From: Cellvibrio sp.
Lineage (GTDB): Bacteria > Pseudomonadota > Gammaproteobacteria > Pseudomonadales > Cellvibrionaceae
Direction: 5' to 3'
DNA: 16,691 bases
Assembly (NCBI GenBank): GCA_021323495.1
Contig: JAJQJO010000026.1
Location: 1 to 16,691, forward strand
The position numbers and the translations under genes were made by a program. This document shows, piece after piece, positions 7,670 through 15,024 of the stretch (its first letter is position 1; every line of letters starts with the position of its first letter). The notes under the pieces were generated by a model. That model was not told the DNA's origin. It saw nothing but the letters and a program-made list of their open reading frames with translations, and ran no database searches.

Positions 7670-7939
7670 GTGGCAAATACACCCCAAGCCAAAAAACGCG
7701 CGCGTCAAAATGAAAAAGCTCGCAAGCACAACGCAAGCATGCGCTCTATGGGGCGTACTTACCTCAAGAAAGTGCTGAGCGCTATCCAAACCGGTGACAA
7801 GGCAGCCGCCCAAGCCGCTTATGTTTCAGCTGTTGCAGTGATCGACCGTATCGCTGACAAAGGCCTGATTCACAAGAACAAGGCCGCTCGTCACAAGAGC
7901 CGCTTGAACGCCAAAATCAAGGCACTGGCCGCAGCCTGA
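7670..7939 (+). CDS. rpsT: 30S ribosomal protein S20
   Basis: The 89-residue, strongly basic, Ala/Lys-rich protein begins MANTPQAKKRARQNEKARKHN and continues through MGRTYLKKV and KNKAARHKSRLNAKI, the typical S20 pattern. S20 is a primary 16S rRNA-binding protein of the small subunit body. Length matches the family (86-90). The start is GTG at 7670 with TAGGAG at 7657-7662 seven bases upstream; rpsT in other gammaproteobacteria also often has a non-ATG start (UUG in E. coli), which is linked to its feedback control. It is monocistronic, with its own promoter and a clear terminator. In many gammaproteobacteria murJ or ribF sits beside rpsT; here the neighbours are a kinase gene and a maoP-like gene. 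Confidence 0.98.
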   Translation: MANTPQAKKRARQNEKARKHNASMRSMGRTYLKKVLSAIQTGDKAAAQAAYVSAVAVIDRIADKGLIHKNKAARHKSRLNAKIKALAAA

Positions 7940-7961
7940 TTGCCCATTTGGTTACAAGTGT

Positions 7962-7990
7962 AAAAAAACCGGCCCAGGCCGGTTTTTTTA
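7962..7990 (+). terminator. rpsT rho-independent terminator
   Basis: Stem CCGGC / GCCGG (7969-7973 and 7978-7982), 4-nt loop, then seven T residues (7983-7989); an A-run precedes the stem. It lies 22 bp after the rpsT stop. Confidence 0.92.
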
Positions 7991-8178
7991 TGCCTGTCAT
8001 TTGACCGTACCTCTGCCACAGGCACCACAAAGCATAACGTTAGCTCTATACACTGTCACAAAAACAGATTATCTTCGGCAGCAACTTATGTCCGGGCCCT
8101 TTCCGGCATCACAAAAAAAGAGCTGGGCTTGGGGTGGTATCAACCAGAGTCAACTGAAACATGGACGTGGTTGCCCAT

Positions 8179-8193
8179 GGTTAGCACCTAACC
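8179..8193. promoter_or_regulatory. Small perfect dyad upstream of the maoP-like gene
   Basis: GGTTAG-CAC-CTAACC is a 6-bp perfect inverted repeat with a 3-nt centre, 33 bp before the ATG at 8227 and in the expected 5' leader or promoter area. The surrounding 8000-8226 spacer shows no gene and no convincing -35/-10 pair. It could be an operator or a leader hairpin. In E. coli, MaoP works with a short DNA site (maoS) just upstream of its own gene, so a site here would fit, but the link is inference. Confidence 0.35.
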
Positions 8194-8226
8194 CCGAAGT
8201 GCACATACTAATAATGGAGATACTTT

Positions 8227-8634
8227 ATGCTGCCACGTGATCACTACCTGAAACAAACTTTTCAGGATGCTGTTAACTTTCCCGATGGTTTTGAAAAAGG
8301 TGGCCTCTCGGATATCCAGGCGCGCCTGATTCGCAAACAAGGAGTGCTAGTAAATGCCCTCACAATGGATGAGGTTTCGGACCCCACTCCTGACGACTTG
8401 CATATCCTCAAAGTGATCGCCAACCAAAGCGCTCCAAAAAGCCCCATCGAACAAGCCTGGGTTAAATATCTCTCTATTGTAAAAACCCGCCAGGCCTCAG
8501 CACCGGCAAAGGCCAGCAAAGCCAAGGTAAAAGCGAAACCTGCGGAACCCGCTGCAGAAGAACCCAAAGACGCCGAGCCTGCAACAAAATCCACGAAAGC
8601 AAAGAGCACCAGGAAAGCAGCAAAAACAGATTGA
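8227..8634 (+). CDS. maoP: DUF413 / MaoP-like protein with basic Ala-Pro-Lys tail
   Basis: The first 88 of 135 residues match the DUF413 pattern of E. coli MaoP (YifE) as I remember it: F-x-D then FPDGF, a Gly, QARLIRKQG, VNAL, a Thr-containing acidic turn, and the closing EQAWVKYLSIVK, which parallels E-R-V-W-S-K-Y-M-x-x-I-K. MaoP is needed in E. coli for organisation of the Ori chromosome macrodomain. Residues 89-135 form a low-complexity tail rich in Lys, Ala, Pro and Glu with repeated KAK/TKAK blocks, like histone H1 or the Pseudomonas AlgP tail; it would be disordered and could bind DNA. E. coli MaoP lacks such a tail. ATG at 8227 has TGGAGA six bases upstream. Family assignment is fairly firm; function by transfer is less so. 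Confidence 0.78.
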   Translation: MLPRDHYLKQTFQDAVNFPDGFEKGGLSDIQARLIRKQGVLVNALTMDEVSDPTPDDLHILKVIANQSAPKSPIEQAWVKYLSIVKTRQASAPAKASKAKVKAKPAEPAAEEPKDAEPATKSTKAKSTRKAAKTD

Positions 8635-8655
8635 GATCTTGCTCCTTCGGTCGAT

Positions 8656-8692
8656 ATAAAAAGGCGCAACCATTATGGTGCGCCTTTTTATT
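8656..8692. terminator. Terminator between converging maoP-like and DUF1552 genes
   Basis: GGCGC / GCGCC plus ACCA / TGGT arms form a hairpin over 8663-8684 (one bulged A). It has an A-tract on the left and five T residues on the right (8685-8689), so it can act in both directions, though the leftward T-tract is shorter. Confidence 0.85.
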
Positions 8693-8746
8693 TTCCCCTC
8701 ATAAAAACATCATCCAATGCATTTTGCTTTTTAAAGCAGAAACAGC

Positions 8747-9997
8747 TTATGCAACCACGCTTGTTATGGGTCCGGCTGCGCTATAAGGTGCAATAGTTCC
8801 ATAAACGCCCATTGCCAACGCCACCGTATCCAATACCTGGGTATGCAAAGGTGCGGAGACCACCTGTCCGCGGCGAATGGAACTACCGCCACCGGCAAAC
8901 ATAAACGGTGCGTTGGCACCAGTGTTTATACTGGTATCGCCCATGTTGGTCACCTGCACAACCAATGTGGAATCCAGCAAGGGGGCACCATTAATGTCAG
9001 TGGTGCTTTGAAGTTGCTGAATCAGATGGGTCAGGCGCGCTGTCAGGTAAGTACGAAAGTCCACATACACATTGAACGGTGCACCATTGGCAGCCAAGCC
9101 ATAGGTGAAATCAAAACCGGTCACGGTAAAATCGTCCTCGTCATTTCCCATTAACATGGTAACCACACGGGTTAATCCGCATTTGATTGCCGTTATGGCG
9201 TTATTTGTTTGCAATTCCCACAGGCGGGTAAAATGCGCACCATTGTTAGGTGGAATACTTTCCGCAGGCCAAGCCACTTGCTGCAAATCGCATCCAGGTA
9301 AAACGCCAGTGGAAGAAACCTCAGCCTGCAATTGCCGTATTCCTTCTTCGTTGGCCTGCAAGCGTGCCCCGGCAAAACTGCCCAATCGCTGTTGCAGCTG
9401 CTGCACCGCTTCCAAGTTAATAGCCATTTGTTTGTATTGCTGCTGAAACTGGGGATTGGTGGAAGCCTGTACGTCGCGCAAGATTTCAAACACGCGTGAC
9501 GGATCGGTAATAACCGGGGTTTTCGTCCAGTTGTTTATCGCAGAAATCGAAGTATTGCCTGACAACACACCGAGCTGGATGGAGGAAAAGGGAGTAGTTC
9601 CGCCCAGCACATCGCCCAAGGCCAAATCGATTGTTTTGGGGGCGCCAGTCAACGCACCCAGGGTGGTTTGCGGCAAGCCATGACCGCCATGTCCTTGCAT
9701 ATTGGTGTTGGCAAAAAATACGCACTCCTGTTTTACCGGCTCCAGCGGAGCCGAACAGGCTTTTAACTGGAGGCCGGCACTTGGCGTAATGGTGGTGCTC
9801 GCACCGCCCGGGGCGCCGCCCGGAATAAATACAAAAATAACGTTCTTCACCGAAGTAGCTGCGCTGGCAGTATTGGCAAATCCCGCACCTGCCGCTAATA
9901 AACCTGCACTTACAAATGGCGCACTTGCGGTGCCACCGGCAATCATTTTTAACAGCTGGCGGCGATTATTTTGCATAGTTTTTTCTTGGGTTTTCAT
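8747..9997 (-). CDS. Tat-exported DUF1552 family protein
   Basis: The 416-residue protein begins with a Tat-type signal: NRRQLLK (twin Arg12-Arg13), a long Ala/Gly hydrophobic stretch and a TASAA cleavage site near residues 46-47. The mature part resembles DUF1552, with KNVIFVFIPGG (51-61), APLEPVKQECVFFANTNMQGHGGHGLPQTTLGALTG (83-118, His103 and His106 as possible ligands) and LLDSTLVVQVTNMGDTS (340-356, Asp354). DUF1552 proteins have no proven activity; they are commonly encoded beside DUF1587/1592/1588/1585 proteins in Planctomycetes and Myxobacteria, as here. It is the second gene after the CBM2 protein, 41 bp away. ATG at 9997 has AAGGAAGG eight bases upstream; M8 is a less likely start. 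Tat use suggests folding, perhaps with a metal, before export. The related DUF1501 family is a less good fit. Confidence 0.82.
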   Translation of the reverse strand: MKTQEKTMQNNRRQLLKMIAGGTASAPFVSAGLLAAGAGFANTASAATSVKNVIFVFIPGGAPGGASTTITPSAGLQLKACSAPLEPVKQECVFFANTNMQGHGGHGLPQTTLGALTGAPKTIDLALGDVLGGTTPFSSIQLGVLSGNTSISAINNWTKTPVITDPSRVFEILRDVQASTNPQFQQQYKQMAINLEAVQQLQQRLGSFAGARLQANEEGIRQLQAEVSSTGVLPGCDLQQVAWPAESIPPNNGAHFTRLWELQTNNAITAIKCGLTRVVTMLMGNDEDDFTVTGFDFTYGLAANGAPFNVYVDFRTYLTARLTHLIQQLQSTTDINGAPLLDSTLVVQVTNMGDTSINTGANAPFMFAGGGSSIRRGQVVSAPLHTQVLDTVALAMGVYGTIAPYSAAGPITSVVA

Positions 9998-10038
9998 AAT
10001 TCAAACCTTCCTTAATTTGCAAATAAAAATGTGAAAAA

Positions 10039-12201
10039 TTATTGGCTGCGATCTTTGCGATAGCGCGCTGATTGCAAACTGCCCAGGCGTTTCAACATAG
10101 TGCGCACATTGTTGCCGTTGCTGGTCATAGCGTAATCCAGCCGCTCTTTTTCACAGAGGTAATCAGCTTGCTCTGCTGAAGACAAATTGGTCGCACCCGG
10201 CTTGGCAGGATCAAAGGTTTTTGTCCCGGTACCAAATGCCGCACGGAAATTATGCTCGACAAAACAATAGCGACTCGCATCGAGGGTAGAGAGTTTTTGT
10301 GCGAGGTCCCCGGCGCTGGAAAATGCCAGGGTAGCTCCATCAATCGCGCTGCTCACACCGGTTAAAATACCGACAGAATTTACCGGATTGCCCTCGCTAT
10401 CCTGTGTCCGTTTCTGACTGCCTGGATAGAGATTCTGATAAGCAAAACCTACCTGCCAGAACGAATTATCGCGAATTGGACCTGCATCCAGTGTGGTCGG
10501 GCCATAGACGTCCTGGCAGAGCACACGGTTGCGGATAGCAAGGGCAAGCTCGCTTGGCTTGGTTGCCGATGTATCGCTTTTACTGGCCACAAAAGCGCCA
10601 CTGGTAAGTAAGCCCCCTTGGCGGATATGGGCTGGATAATTCGTTTTAACGAAATTAGTACCATCAATGTTGGTGTAACCTAAACCATAAAAATTAAACA
10701 AGACCTTGTTAATGACGCCGTAATTGCTCGCGAGCAACGTATTGAAAGGACCGGCCTCATCCAGCACAACATGGCCGAACCACTCGGTAATTTCACGTGA
10801 CAGTGACTGTTTAACCTCGGCGGTAAATTCGGGCGCAAAGAATGCCGATGTTGTTCCGTTGCTAACATTTTCTGTGCCCAACCAACGCTCGGAGAATTTT
10901 CCGAAGTGCTCGCGGGCACTGGTTTTATTCAGCAGGCGGTTCACCTGCATTTCGATTTGTGAATCGGTTTGCAAGGCGTTATTTTTTGCTGCGTTTAGCA
11001 ATTCATCATCTGGCGTACTGCCGGTAAAGGTGAATGCGAGGAAGGATGCAAACTCATAAGGCGTTAACACGTAGGCATCGTTATCAATAGGTTGCGCCGG
11101 TAACAACGCAGCGTTATTGCCGGCACGAATATCACTGACTGCTATTCCGGTTTCCTGCCGATATAAAAACTGTGGCGATGACAAGGCAGTGCGCAATGCG
11201 AGACCTAGTGCTGCGGTAATTTGCTGGCTGGTAACGGCGCCGGCGAATAGCGACAAATACTGTTCAATTTCCTGCTCCGTTGCCGGGCGACGGAAAATCC
11301 GGGTAAGGGTTACAGTAGTAAATCGGGTTGCGCAGGCTTCTGCGGTCAACCCAGGGCAACTGAGTAAACTGCTCAGGTTCGCTGTCGCCTTATCGACAAC
11401 ATTAATAGCAAGCTTGCCAAAATTAGCCTGCACAAATTTAGTAATAGTCTCCTGGGTATTGTTATCAAACCCATTCACACGTGTATTCGCCAATAGCAAA
11501 TCCAGGTTGGTAGCCGGCAGGTCAGTCAATAGATTTACACCGGTTAAATCACGCACACTATTGATATATTCCGCGCGTGTTAATACCCGCAGTAACCGTG
11601 GCCCATACGTCAGGTTATCAGTGCAGTTAGCCAGGGGCGGTGTGGATGATGCGCTGGAAGAAACGCTGGACGAGCGCGCACTGCTGCTCAATGGATATGT
11701 TGAACTCGATGATTTAACACTGCTTGACGCACTCGAGGGCAAACTGCTGGAAGAGCGCATTGAGCTGGCCAAGCTGCTTGAATATTTGCTGCTGGCTACA
11801 CTCGAAGATGTTTTGCCAACACACTTGACGCCGTCTAAAAAAAAGTCCGCAGGTCTGGTCAGGTTCATTCCATTAGGATAGGAAATATTGAACCCAAAAT
11901 TATCCGTTTGGTTGGTATTCAACATGCTGTTCCAACCGACATGCTTAACACGTACGGACTGGCCTGTCTGGATATAACTACCATTCCATAACTGGGAAAT
12001 TTTTTCTGCGTTGGAAAAATTCCAAAGCAGTTCCCATGTTGTCTTGGGGGCACCCAGGTTGGTAATGCTAATATCCAGGGTTGCACCGCTGCCCCACTTA
12101 CTTTGAATGGTATATTTTACGTCACACTGCGCTTGCACATTGATGGTGTAAGACATCAACATGCCTGCTGCAGACAAAAGGGATAAGCTTCTTAAGTTCA
12201 C
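10039..12201 (-). CDS. Secreted CBM2 - polyserine - DUF1587/1595/1592/1588/1585 protein
   Basis: A 720-residue modular protein. Residues 1-24 are a Sec signal peptide (cleaved near VQA). Residues 26-127 are a family 2 carbohydrate-binding module bounded by Cys26 and Cys127, with SKWGSG (Trp36), TTWELLWNF, QLWNGSY (Trp72) and VGWNSM (Trp90), the Trp pattern of cellulose binders. Residues 131-187 are a Ser-rich linker. The rest follows the order seen in planctomycete-type proteins: DUF1587 (RVLTRAEYINSVRDLTG, 205-221), DUF1595 (RIFRRPATEQEIEQYLSLFAG, 301-321), DUF1592 (LTPYEFASFLAFTFTGSTPDDELLNAA, 379-405), DUF1588 (RQGGLLTSGAFVASKSDTSATKPSELA, 527-553) and DUF1585 (about 645-715). No CxxCH haem motif is present. 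GTG start at 12201, SD AAGGAG six bases away. First gene of a pair with the DUF1552 gene. Activity unknown; cellulose targeting inferred. Confidence 0.88.
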   Translation of the reverse strand: MNLRSLSLLSAAGMLMSYTINVQAQCDVKYTIQSKWGSGATLDISITNLGAPKTTWELLWNFSNAEKISQLWNGSYIQTGQSVRVKHVGWNSMLNTNQTDNFGFNISYPNGMNLTRPADFFLDGVKCVGKTSSSVASSKYSSSLASSMRSSSSLPSSASSSVKSSSSTYPLSSSARSSSVSSSASSTPPLANCTDNLTYGPRLLRVLTRAEYINSVRDLTGVNLLTDLPATNLDLLLANTRVNGFDNNTQETITKFVQANFGKLAINVVDKATANLSSLLSCPGLTAEACATRFTTVTLTRIFRRPATEQEIEQYLSLFAGAVTSQQITAALGLALRTALSSPQFLYRQETGIAVSDIRAGNNAALLPAQPIDNDAYVLTPYEFASFLAFTFTGSTPDDELLNAAKNNALQTDSQIEMQVNRLLNKTSAREHFGKFSERWLGTENVSNGTTSAFFAPEFTAEVKQSLSREITEWFGHVVLDEAGPFNTLLASNYGVINKVLFNFYGLGYTNIDGTNFVKTNYPAHIRQGGLLTSGAFVASKSDTSATKPSELALAIRNRVLCQDVYGPTTLDAGPIRDNSFWQVGFAYQNLYPGSQKRTQDSEGNPVNSVGILTGVSSAIDGATLAFSSAGDLAQKLSTLDASRYCFVEHNFRAAFGTGTKTFDPAKPGATNLSSAEQADYLCEKERLDYAMTSNGNNVRTMLKRLGSLQSARYRKDRSQ
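11641..11811 (-). repeat. Polyserine linker coding region
   Basis: Codes for residues 131-187 of the CBM2 protein: runs of two to five Ser broken by Val, Ala, Leu, Lys, Arg, Tyr and Pro. Such linkers are typical of secreted modular cellulases of Cellvibrio, Saccharophagus and Teredinibacter. Serine codons are mixed (AGC, AGT, TCG, TCC, TCA), so it is a protein-level low-complexity tract and not a simple DNA repeat. The long open frame seen on the opposite strand here is a by-product of it. Confidence 0.8.
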
Positions 12202-12508
12202 AATCTACTCCTTGTTCAATTACTTGGAAAAGCATCTAGGCAACTGTTATTTGCAGAACACCTGGTTATACGCCAAGCGAGCTCCGGGAAATATCAGCGG
12301 GGTTGGTGGTTGATTGGACGATCTATAGTTATTAAACAGATGTTAAATAGTTAACAAATTTAAACCTAATTAATGTTATATTTTTTATTCAAAATAAAAT
12401 TGATAAGAAAAATATTTTTGTATGCACTTTCGGTTTTTTACAGGTGAAGAAATAATTCGCGCAGATCAAAAAATTTTTATTTTTTTACCAATACGCAATT
12501 ATCCATCG
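12202..12508 (-). promoter_or_regulatory. Long AT-rich leader of the CBM2 / DUF1552 operon
   Basis: This is the larger part of a 434-bp gene-free stretch. If transcription starts near 12502 the leader is about 300 nt. The part at 12330-12490 is markedly AT-rich with A and T runs. It holds a perfect dyad TGTTAA-ATAG-TTAACA at 12341-12356. I see no ORF with a ribosome binding site and no riboswitch that I can name. A second, weak promoter (TTGTTA, 17 bp, TAATAA on the minus strand) overlaps this dyad. Confidence 0.4.
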
Positions 12509-12537
12509 GTTATACCGGGGTATGAATGGGCTGTCAA
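12509..12537 (-). promoter_or_regulatory. Sigma70-type promoter for the CBM2 / DUF1552 operon
   Basis: On the minus strand a consensus -35 TTGACA (12537-12532), a 17-bp spacer and TATAAC (12514-12509) as the -10. The dyad ATACC-GG-GGTAT (12512-12523) lies over the end of the -10 and the spacer and could be an operator. The -35 is inside one arm of a 12-bp inverted repeat (12529-12540 with 12610-12621). Confidence 0.65.
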
Positions 12538-12621
12538 TTGTGAAAAAAACGCAAAAAAAACCAGCTCTTGGTGAGAGCTGGCTTAATCAAAACCGTCTGT
12601 TTACTTTAGCAATTGACAGCC
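12529..12621. repeat. 12-bp perfect inverted repeat flanking the terminator
   Basis: GGCTGTCAATTG at 12529-12540 and its exact reverse complement CAATTGACAGCC at 12610-12621, 69 bp apart, with the GH94 terminator between them. One arm contains the -35 of the downstream promoter; the other lies just after the GH94 stop codon. Each arm contains the palindrome CAATTG. Confidence 0.75.
12553..12581 (-). terminator. Rho-independent terminator of the GH94 operon
   Basis: Read leftwards: stem CCAGCTCT / AGAGCTGG (8 bp, plus-strand 12561-12568 and 12574-12581), 5-nt loop, then eight T residues (plus-strand A at 12553-12560). It separates the GH94 gene from the next operon. Confidence 0.92.
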
Positions 12622-12635
12622 TATCAGGCCACAAG

Positions 12636-14990
12636 TTACTCGGGAATTAATACCTGCACCGAATATTTTTTTCCAACCTGAATATTCTCGATGCAATTTC
12701 CAGCAATTAATTCACCATCACAACGAATTTCGGTTGCCATCACTTTTGCCCGCTCAATAGATACGTGAAACTCGGCACCCCGAAACTTCCTCAACGCTTT
12801 CGCACTGGGCCATCCTGATGGCAATTGCGGTGCGATGCATAAACCGCCTCCATTGCCTTGCAAACCAAACACACCCTCCACCAGGCAGCGATAAACCCAG
12901 GACACTGTACCGGTATTGAACAACTGCGACGAGCGCCCCGCTGTGCGCGGATACTGGTGATATGCACCGCGATAATAATTGGGAATATAAATAGGCAATT
13001 GGCCGCGCTGCAAATAATCAGCTTCGTCCGGACCAGGGATCATTTGGCGTAGCAGTTTATATGCGCGATCTTTTTCCGCGATCGTAAACAAGCTATATAT
13101 GTAAAAAATCGCAGCATGATTGTACACCGACCCATTTTCAGCCGAGCCAGGATGTTTTTGGGTAACACGGCCAACATCGTCGCGCATCGCGGTATACGCC
13201 GGTGCAAGCATGGTCACCCCATAGGGTGTTTCCAATTGCTGCTCAACCGCTGCAATCATTTTGTTGCGTTGCTCTTCATTTGCCGCACCACCTAATATCG
13301 CCCAGCTTTGCGGATTTAAAAAAATACGCCCTTCTTTATCTTTGCTGATGCCAAACACCACATTGTCATCGGTAATGCCGCGTCCGAACCATTCACCATC
13401 CCACAGATATTTATTTACAGCGGCATTGACAGCTTGTGCACCCGCGCTGAATTCCTGTTGCAAATCTGCGCGCGAAACTCTGGTACAAACATCGGCCCAC
13501 AAATTCAATGCGTAGGCAGTCGCCACTGATAGCCAACCGGAAACACCTTTGCCTTTATAACCGACCATATTCATCGGATCGCACCAATCGCCCTGCGCAA
13601 TAAAACTCAACCCACGCTCATCGCGCGAACTGAGCAACCAGCGCATAGCATTGGAGATACGGTCAAAAACGGATAATGTTTTACCATCATGACCAGCCAC
13701 CATTTCCTGCAAAAGAGCGTAGTCATTCGTCTCATCAAGATAGGTTTTCAGACACACCGGCAACCAAACACAATGGTCGGTATGGGGGATCTGATTGATA
13801 TATTTCAGCTCCGCCCCTTCCACTAACAAAATACCATCGGGCATAGCACCCGAGTCCTCTTGCTGACCCAAGGCATGCAAGAATGCCGCGCGGGTGACGC
13901 CGGGCTTAATAAACGTCATACCCATGTTATCTTGCAAATAATTACGTGTTTGGGGATCGGTCGTTAAACGGTTAACATCGCCGTGATAAAACACCTGGCG
14001 CGGCAACCAGTTGTTTACAAAATTATTTAATTCGGCATCAGGTGTTTCAATTTGCAAGCAACCACTACCACTGGCGATATAAGCGGTATATTCCACTTGT
14101 GCCCTGGAAAAACCCGCCGCACTTAAATAAGTATCGCGCAGCTTTATGATTTCAACATCATCAAATGCCGGACCAAAAATAAACCGATAATCCTGTTGCG
14201 CCTGGTCAGGCAACTCCAAACGATACTGCAATATTGCCGCAGGGGTTTCATAACGTGCGTCACCACCGGAAAGCAATTCAGCTTGTAGTGCATCCGGATT
14301 ATGTAATCCACCCTCACCTTCGAATGTTTCTTGCTTGGCTTCCCATGCGACCGGGTTAACCTCGTGCAGGAAAAATGTTTTGTCTTTGAAGTTTTTGTTT
14401 TTAAAATAATCGGCCACTTTTTGATATGGTGTTACGCAGGTTGCCACTATGCCGCCCAGATCCGCGCGATACTCTGCCGATTGGTTCATCCAGGACATAT
14501 AACCCACGGGGAAATAAGGGTACACACTAAGCTTGCGAGTGCGCCCGGAATTATTAATAACGCGCAACTGCCACAACTCAACCACATCTTTCACCGGCAA
14601 GGATAATGTCAGCTCAGCGCGCACACCATCGCACTCAATTGCCCACTGCAAATCGCTTTTGCCTACCGAGAAAGAATAGTCGCTGTAATTTGCGCGCACG
14701 GGCTCATAAGGAGCAGAGAAAATATTGCCGCTCTCCTCGTCTTTAATATAAAAAAAACGACCGGGATGATGCGCATAATACGGCTGCTCCGGCTGCATAA
14801 ATGTTTTCGCTTCCAGGTTCGGTGCATAGGCGTATTTAGCTGGCTCTGGCTGCATAAATTGCGCAACCGCGTAACCGCGGCAGGTAACCTGGATCATCAT
14901 TTGCTGATTCCAAAGGAATCCGGCAGCGCGCGGCATAGCAGTGGGGGTTAATAATTCATAGCGTTGGCCATTATGCGTGGGACGCAACAT
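12636..14990 (-). CDS. GH94 phosphorylase, probably cellobionic acid phosphorylase
   Basis: The 784-residue protein is an inverting GH94 phosphorylase: N-terminal beta-sandwich (about 1-300), helical linker, (alpha/alpha)6 catalytic barrel with AQGDWCDPMNMVGYKGKG (465-482; general acid Asp471) and a C-terminal beta domain. Its length and the DWCDP motif (cellobiose phosphorylases have DWNDG) point to the cellobionic acid type, about 788 residues. In the Saccharophagus enzyme, as I recall, Asp472 is catalytic and Arg609 and Lys613 bind the carboxylate; here Asp471, Arg608 and Lys612 fit with a constant offset of one. The reaction would be cellobionate plus phosphate to alpha-glucose 1-phosphate plus gluconate, in the cytoplasm (no signal peptide). 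ATG at 14990, SD AGGAG six bases away. It follows the transporter by 68 bp. Other GH94 specificities (cellobiose, N,N'-diacetylchitobiose) are less likely. Confidence 0.85.
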   Translation of the reverse strand: MLRPTHNGQRYELLTPTAMPRAAGFLWNQQMMIQVTCRGYAVAQFMQPEPAKYAYAPNLEAKTFMQPEQPYYAHHPGRFFYIKDEESGNIFSAPYEPVRANYSDYSFSVGKSDLQWAIECDGVRAELTLSLPVKDVVELWQLRVINNSGRTRKLSVYPYFPVGYMSWMNQSAEYRADLGGIVATCVTPYQKVADYFKNKNFKDKTFFLHEVNPVAWEAKQETFEGEGGLHNPDALQAELLSGGDARYETPAAILQYRLELPDQAQQDYRFIFGPAFDDVEIIKLRDTYLSAAGFSRAQVEYTAYIASGSGCLQIETPDAELNNFVNNWLPRQVFYHGDVNRLTTDPQTRNYLQDNMGMTFIKPGVTRAAFLHALGQQEDSGAMPDGILLVEGAELKYINQIPHTDHCVWLPVCLKTYLDETNDYALLQEMVAGHDGKTLSVFDRISNAMRWLLSSRDERGLSFIAQGDWCDPMNMVGYKGKGVSGWLSVATAYALNLWADVCTRVSRADLQQEFSAGAQAVNAAVNKYLWDGEWFGRGITDDNVVFGISKDKEGRIFLNPQSWAILGGAANEEQRNKMIAAVEQQLETPYGVTMLAPAYTAMRDDVGRVTQKHPGSAENGSVYNHAAIFYIYSLFTIAEKDRAYKLLRQMIPGPDEADYLQRGQLPIYIPNYYRGAYHQYPRTAGRSSQLFNTGTVSWVYRCLVEGVFGLQGNGGGLCIAPQLPSGWPSAKALRKFRGAEFHVSIERAKVMATEIRCDGELIAGNCIENIQVGKKYSVQVLIPE

Positions 14991-15024
14991 AAGCAGCTCC
15001 TGGAACGTTTATCAAAGAGAAGAG

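Noticed and set aside
8001..8240. A 79-residue rightward open frame between rpsT and the maoP-like gene
   Set aside because: It has no ribosome binding site, no recognisable sequence, and overlaps the well-supported start of the maoP-like gene in another frame.
11117..11881. A 254-residue rightward open frame
   Set aside because: It is antisense to the CBM2-DUF1592 gene. Its Leu/Glu-rich C-terminal part is the reverse complement of the polyserine linker, and it has no family match.
8747..12201. Cytochrome-type electron carrier, as in planctomycete PSCyt proteins
   Set aside because: Neither protein contains a CxxCH haem-binding motif.
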